Made by a program: the position numbers and the translations under genes. A DNA stretch of 6,424 nucleotides, taken from assembly GCA_003453085.1 (NCBI GenBank), contig DMMK01000340.1, positions 1 through 6,424 on the forward strand, written 5' to 3'. Under the pieces are notes generated by a model. That model saw nothing but the letters and a program-made list of their open reading frames with translations. It made no database searches and was not told where the DNA came from. This document shows, one piece after another, positions 5,801-6,424 of this stretch; positions within the stretch are counted from its first letter, which is position 1; each line of letters begins with the position of its first letter. The stretch comes from Verrucomicrobiales bacterium. Its GTDB lineage: Bacteria; Verrucomicrobiota; Verrucomicrobiia; Verrucomicrobiales; Verrucomicrobiaceae.

Positions 5801-6424
5801 GCCGTGGCGGCATTAGCGGCTCCCTGATCACCGCCGACAATGAGCACACGGCCATCTGGCAGCAGCGTGGCAGTCGGTGCCCATCTCACGTTCAGGAGCG
5901 AACCGGTCGTGGTCCACAGGCCGGTGGCTGGATCATAGATCTCCGCAGGGGTCACCATCACACTGGAGTTACGCCCACCCGCGATGAGAACCTTGCCGTT
6001 CGGCAGCAATGTCATCACGTGATCCACACGCGGCGTGTTCAGGTTCGCCGTCGTCCAAGTTCCTGTTGCCGGATTATACAGCGCACTGGTCTGCGAAACA
6101 CCCGTGGAATCGTAGCCCCCGGAAACCAGCACCCGACCATCCAAAAGCCTGACAGCTTCATGGACTTGGCGAATGTCAGGCATGCTGCCCGTCGCACTCC
6201 AAGTGCCCAAGGTCGGGTCATAAATCTGCGCGGATGCTAGGGCAGCTCCATTTGTCCCACCTGCCACGAGCACCCGGCCATCGGCCAGACGTGTCGCCGT
6301 GTGATTGACGCGTGCGACAGACATCGCGGCCGTGGGTGTCCAGCTCGTGTCGTTCAGCGTCACGGCCACTGTCGGCTCATCATTCACCGGAGCCAAATAG
6401 ATTGTGCTGGTGGTGGCACTGCTC
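2884..6424 (-). CDS. Giant multidomain secreted/surface protein with kelch, PKD, choice-of-anchor D and NxxGxxxAF-like repeats (partial, start beyond window)
   Basis: The frame is open through the right edge of the window, so only the C-terminal 1179 residues are seen. The TTG at 6396 is an internal Leu, not a start. In order from the N-terminal side: the end of an Ig/cadherin-like module (YLAPVNDEPTV, about 6366-6400), seven kelch repeats (5344-6345), an Ig-like module (5086-5343), a PKD domain (4813-5091), a choice-of-anchor D domain (4438-4812) and eight degenerate repeats of about 60 residues (2887-4407). The protein is rich in Thr, Ser, Gly and Ala and has a single Cys in the visible part, as expected outside the cell. 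The TAA stop at 2886-2884 directly follows the last repeat strand (STSQVLIP). There is no PEP-CTERM, LPXTG, type IX sorting domain or autotransporter barrel. Adhesion or matrix binding is a reasonable guess but not shown; no catalytic motif is visible. The gene ends 12 bases from the shared terminator. Confidence 0.9.
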   Translation of the reverse strand, partial: SSATTSTIYLAPVNDEPTVAVTLNDTSWTPTAAMSVARVNHTATRLADGRVLVAGGTNGAALASAQIYDPTLGTWSATGSMPDIRQVHEAVRLLDGRVLVSGGYDSTGVSQTSALYNPATGTWTTANLNTPRVDHVMTLLPNGKVLIAGGRNSSVMVTPAEIYDPATGLWTTTGSLLNVRWAPTATLLPDGRVLIVGGDQGAANAATASAEIYNPATGTWTATGSLSSARYTHAATLLPNGKVLVAGGFSGSATLASAELYDPALGTWSLTGAMAAGRGYTELTPLADGQVLISGGRLQLPSTFLSSAEIYNPTLGTWTTTSSMGTARQLHTSTALADGRVLVTGGTNPTVQSSAEIFAGRVSGAEGATITQAGTFSDVDGNATVTLTASTGTVTQNNAAGTWSWSPVVGFDGPSSTTVTITATDSSSSVVKAAFTFAPTNAVPTVQINPPVTLVTNVALNFQFVATDAATADLAAGFAWSINFGDGSSVQSVPAGTATPLTRSHTYTQSGTYVVTATATDKDGGVSIAATASVTILGSEIAVSGNGNVIVDGDSTPALTDHTDFGGIPVSGGVTTRTFTIANTGNIALNLTGTAPNYVTISGSTDFIVTTQPTTPIAATSGSTTFVVTFNPSSGGIKNAMINIANDDLDETPYNFAITGEGQIPEPIPSALGDVVTAGDAPGANGTTNIGEFSVLRRGGFLAENGHLVFPGFLQVGSGSPAVTAANASGIWKTASGNLFLVARTGTVVPDLPGTQFATVPEVPGLSETGEVTMLSSLVIGSGVTTANDTGVWSEIGGGGLRLLLREGDAVPGMPGVLIGSFASGIYATASTGVNSGDAIVSVTFKGASTKTAVLRAQVSGATTTISVVAQESVAAPGTAAVYANVAGSFTDPGRMDAQGNFIYSALTTTSSREGIWYQPAGGAVSKVFYAGETAPGTGGATFARLQRPASGNNGVVAFRATLNRDGDNAANMRNDGIWRGTASNPASFTCILRRGDGASVVSNLPVGSLVGNPWGGWLNNNNRGAWRAWLDVNGDGNSAAPTDVNAIFTDLSGTMQLALRVGNAAPGTTGATFSGFDLPVVGGNNQYAIIGNLAGGDAVASNNQGLWRSAPNGGALTLVFRKGDTVVTTEGAKVVTKIDLPGSGQTDRRWEQPVMDAAGRMVLYVTFGDGSTSQVLIP
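2887..4407 (-). repeat. Eight degenerate NxxGxxxAF-like repeats at the C-terminus of the giant protein
   Basis: Eight units of 59-67 residues run to the last codon. Each starts with a strand of the type L-x-x-R-x-G-D-x-x-P-G, then has a polar turn plus hydrophobic strand of the N-x-x-G-x-x-A-F kind, and ends with G-I-W or a variant. Approximate units are 4210-4407, 4024-4209, 3829-4023, 3652-3828, 3460-3651, 3259-3459, 3079-3258 and 2887-3078. The clearest turns are GNNGVVAF (unit 5) and NNRGAWRAW (unit 6). Units 1, 2, 5 and 7 keep G-I/V/L-W. This resembles the repeat family I recall under the name NxxGxxxAF (also DUF7453-like). The fold is probably a beta-propeller, by inference from repeat size and number. 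Confidence 0.7.
3203..3623 (-). repeat. Pair of 28-base DNA-level direct repeats within the C-terminal repeats
   Basis: Positions 3203-3230 and 3596-3623 match at 25 of 28 bases by eye. Both encode the APGTxGATF segment, in units 7 and 5 of the C-terminal repeat array. The similarity at DNA level is higher than among the other units, which suggests a relatively recent duplication or gene conversion between these two units. Confidence 0.65.
4438..4812 (-). other. Choice-of-anchor D domain (HYDIN/ASPM-like Ig fold) of the giant protein
   Basis: Roughly 125 residues carry the family marks: IAVSGNGNVIVDGD near the start, DFGGIPVSGG, the strand RTFTIANTGNIALNLTG, a TTFVVTFNPSSGGIKNA segment, and the ending IANDDLDETPYNFAITGEG. 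In bacteria this domain often lies close to a C-terminal anchoring signal. Here it is followed by about 520 further residues of repeats instead. Confidence 0.88.
4813..5091 (-). other. PKD domain of the giant protein
   Basis: The classic PKD signatures are present: W-S-I-N-F-G-D-G-S (around nucleotides 4959-4986), followed by H-T-Y-T-Q-S-G-T-Y-V-V-T-A-T-A-T-D-K-D-G-G (around 4850-4911). PKD domains are extracellular Ig-fold spacers or carbohydrate/protein-binding modules. One copy is visible. Confidence 0.88.
5086..5343 (-). other. Ig/cadherin-like module of the giant protein
   Basis: About 86 residues after the last kelch blade run from RVSGAEGATITQAGTFSDVDG, through a TGTVTQNNAAGTWSWSP hairpin, to GPSSTTVTITATDSSSS and NAVPTV. 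This is the style of bacterial extracellular beta-sandwich modules commonly found in tandem in planctomycete and verrucomicrobial surface proteins. The VNDEPTV element before the kelch region is the usual ending of such a module, so the propeller appears set between two of them. Confidence 0.7.
5344..6345 (-). repeat. Seven kelch repeats (predicted seven-bladed propeller)
   Basis: Seven consecutive repeats of 44-50 residues follow the pattern T-W-x-x-T-G-S-M, then R-x-x-H-T-A-T, then L-P-D-G-R-V-L-V-x-G-G, then S-A-E-I-Y-D/N-P-A-T-G. Approximate blades are 6205-6345, 6061-6204, 5920-6060, 5770-5919, 5626-5769, 5476-5625 and 5344-5475. Each keeps the Gly-Gly pair and the Tyr/Trp pair of kelch motifs (the last ends AEIF rather than AEIY). 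Seven is the usual number for a closed galactose-oxidase-type propeller. The galactose oxidase copper-site residues are not expected or seen, so a binding scaffold is more likely than an oxidase. Confidence 0.92.

Noticed and set aside
5344..6345. Regularly spaced similar DNA segments as a CRISPR array
   Set aside because: The roughly 145-base period and the in-frame kelch motifs show that these are protein repeats; the segments are diverged and there are no short identical repeats with unique spacers.

Overview
The window is GC-rich, densely coding bacterial DNA with no RNA genes, CRISPR array, insertion sequence or phage genes visible. The gene set is a peptidoglycan-modifying lipoprotein, a DUF1802 protein, a Tat-exported purple acid phosphatase, and a very long secreted protein built from kelch, PKD, choice-of-anchor D and NxxGxxxAF-like repeats. 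This mix is most like Verrucomicrobia (Verrucomicrobium/Prosthecobacter-type genomes), with Planctomycetes as the main alternative. The taxonomic call is inference from gene content only.

Left part (55-1645, minus strand): three closely packed genes, read right to left. They are an L,D-transpeptidase lipoprotein (1037-1645), a single-domain rhodanese (666-1013) and a DUF1802 protein (55-669). The first two are separated by 23 bases. The last two overlap by four bases (TTGA), so the set looks like one operon with translational coupling at its end.

Centre (1646-2883): a divergent intergenic region of about 145 bases holds an imperfect inverted repeat, a strong Shine-Dalgarno-like sequence and a possible 12-codon leader ORF. 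The leader's stop overlaps the start of a plus-strand gene (1791-2786). That gene encodes a secreted metallophosphoesterase closely resembling tartrate-resistant (type 5) purple acid phosphatase, with a twin-arginine signal and all metal ligands present. A near-symmetric hairpin flanked by an A-tract and a T-tract (2837-2871) follows and can end transcription from both sides.

Right part (2884-6424, minus strand): more than half of the window is the C-terminal 1179 residues of a giant surface or secreted protein whose start lies beyond the right edge. In order it shows the tail of an upstream Ig/cadherin-like module, seven kelch repeats, an Ig-like module, a PKD domain, a choice-of-anchor D domain, and eight degenerate repeats of about 60 residues that run to the C-terminus. 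No recognisable C-terminal sorting signal is present.

Apart from the rhodanese and probably the DUF1802 protein, the products are predicted to act in the envelope or outside the cell. I see no defence, mobile or biosynthetic system. The points most worth checking are the two stacked propeller-like repeat regions, the leader/start arrangement of the phosphatase, and the ldt-rhodanese-DUF1802 operon.
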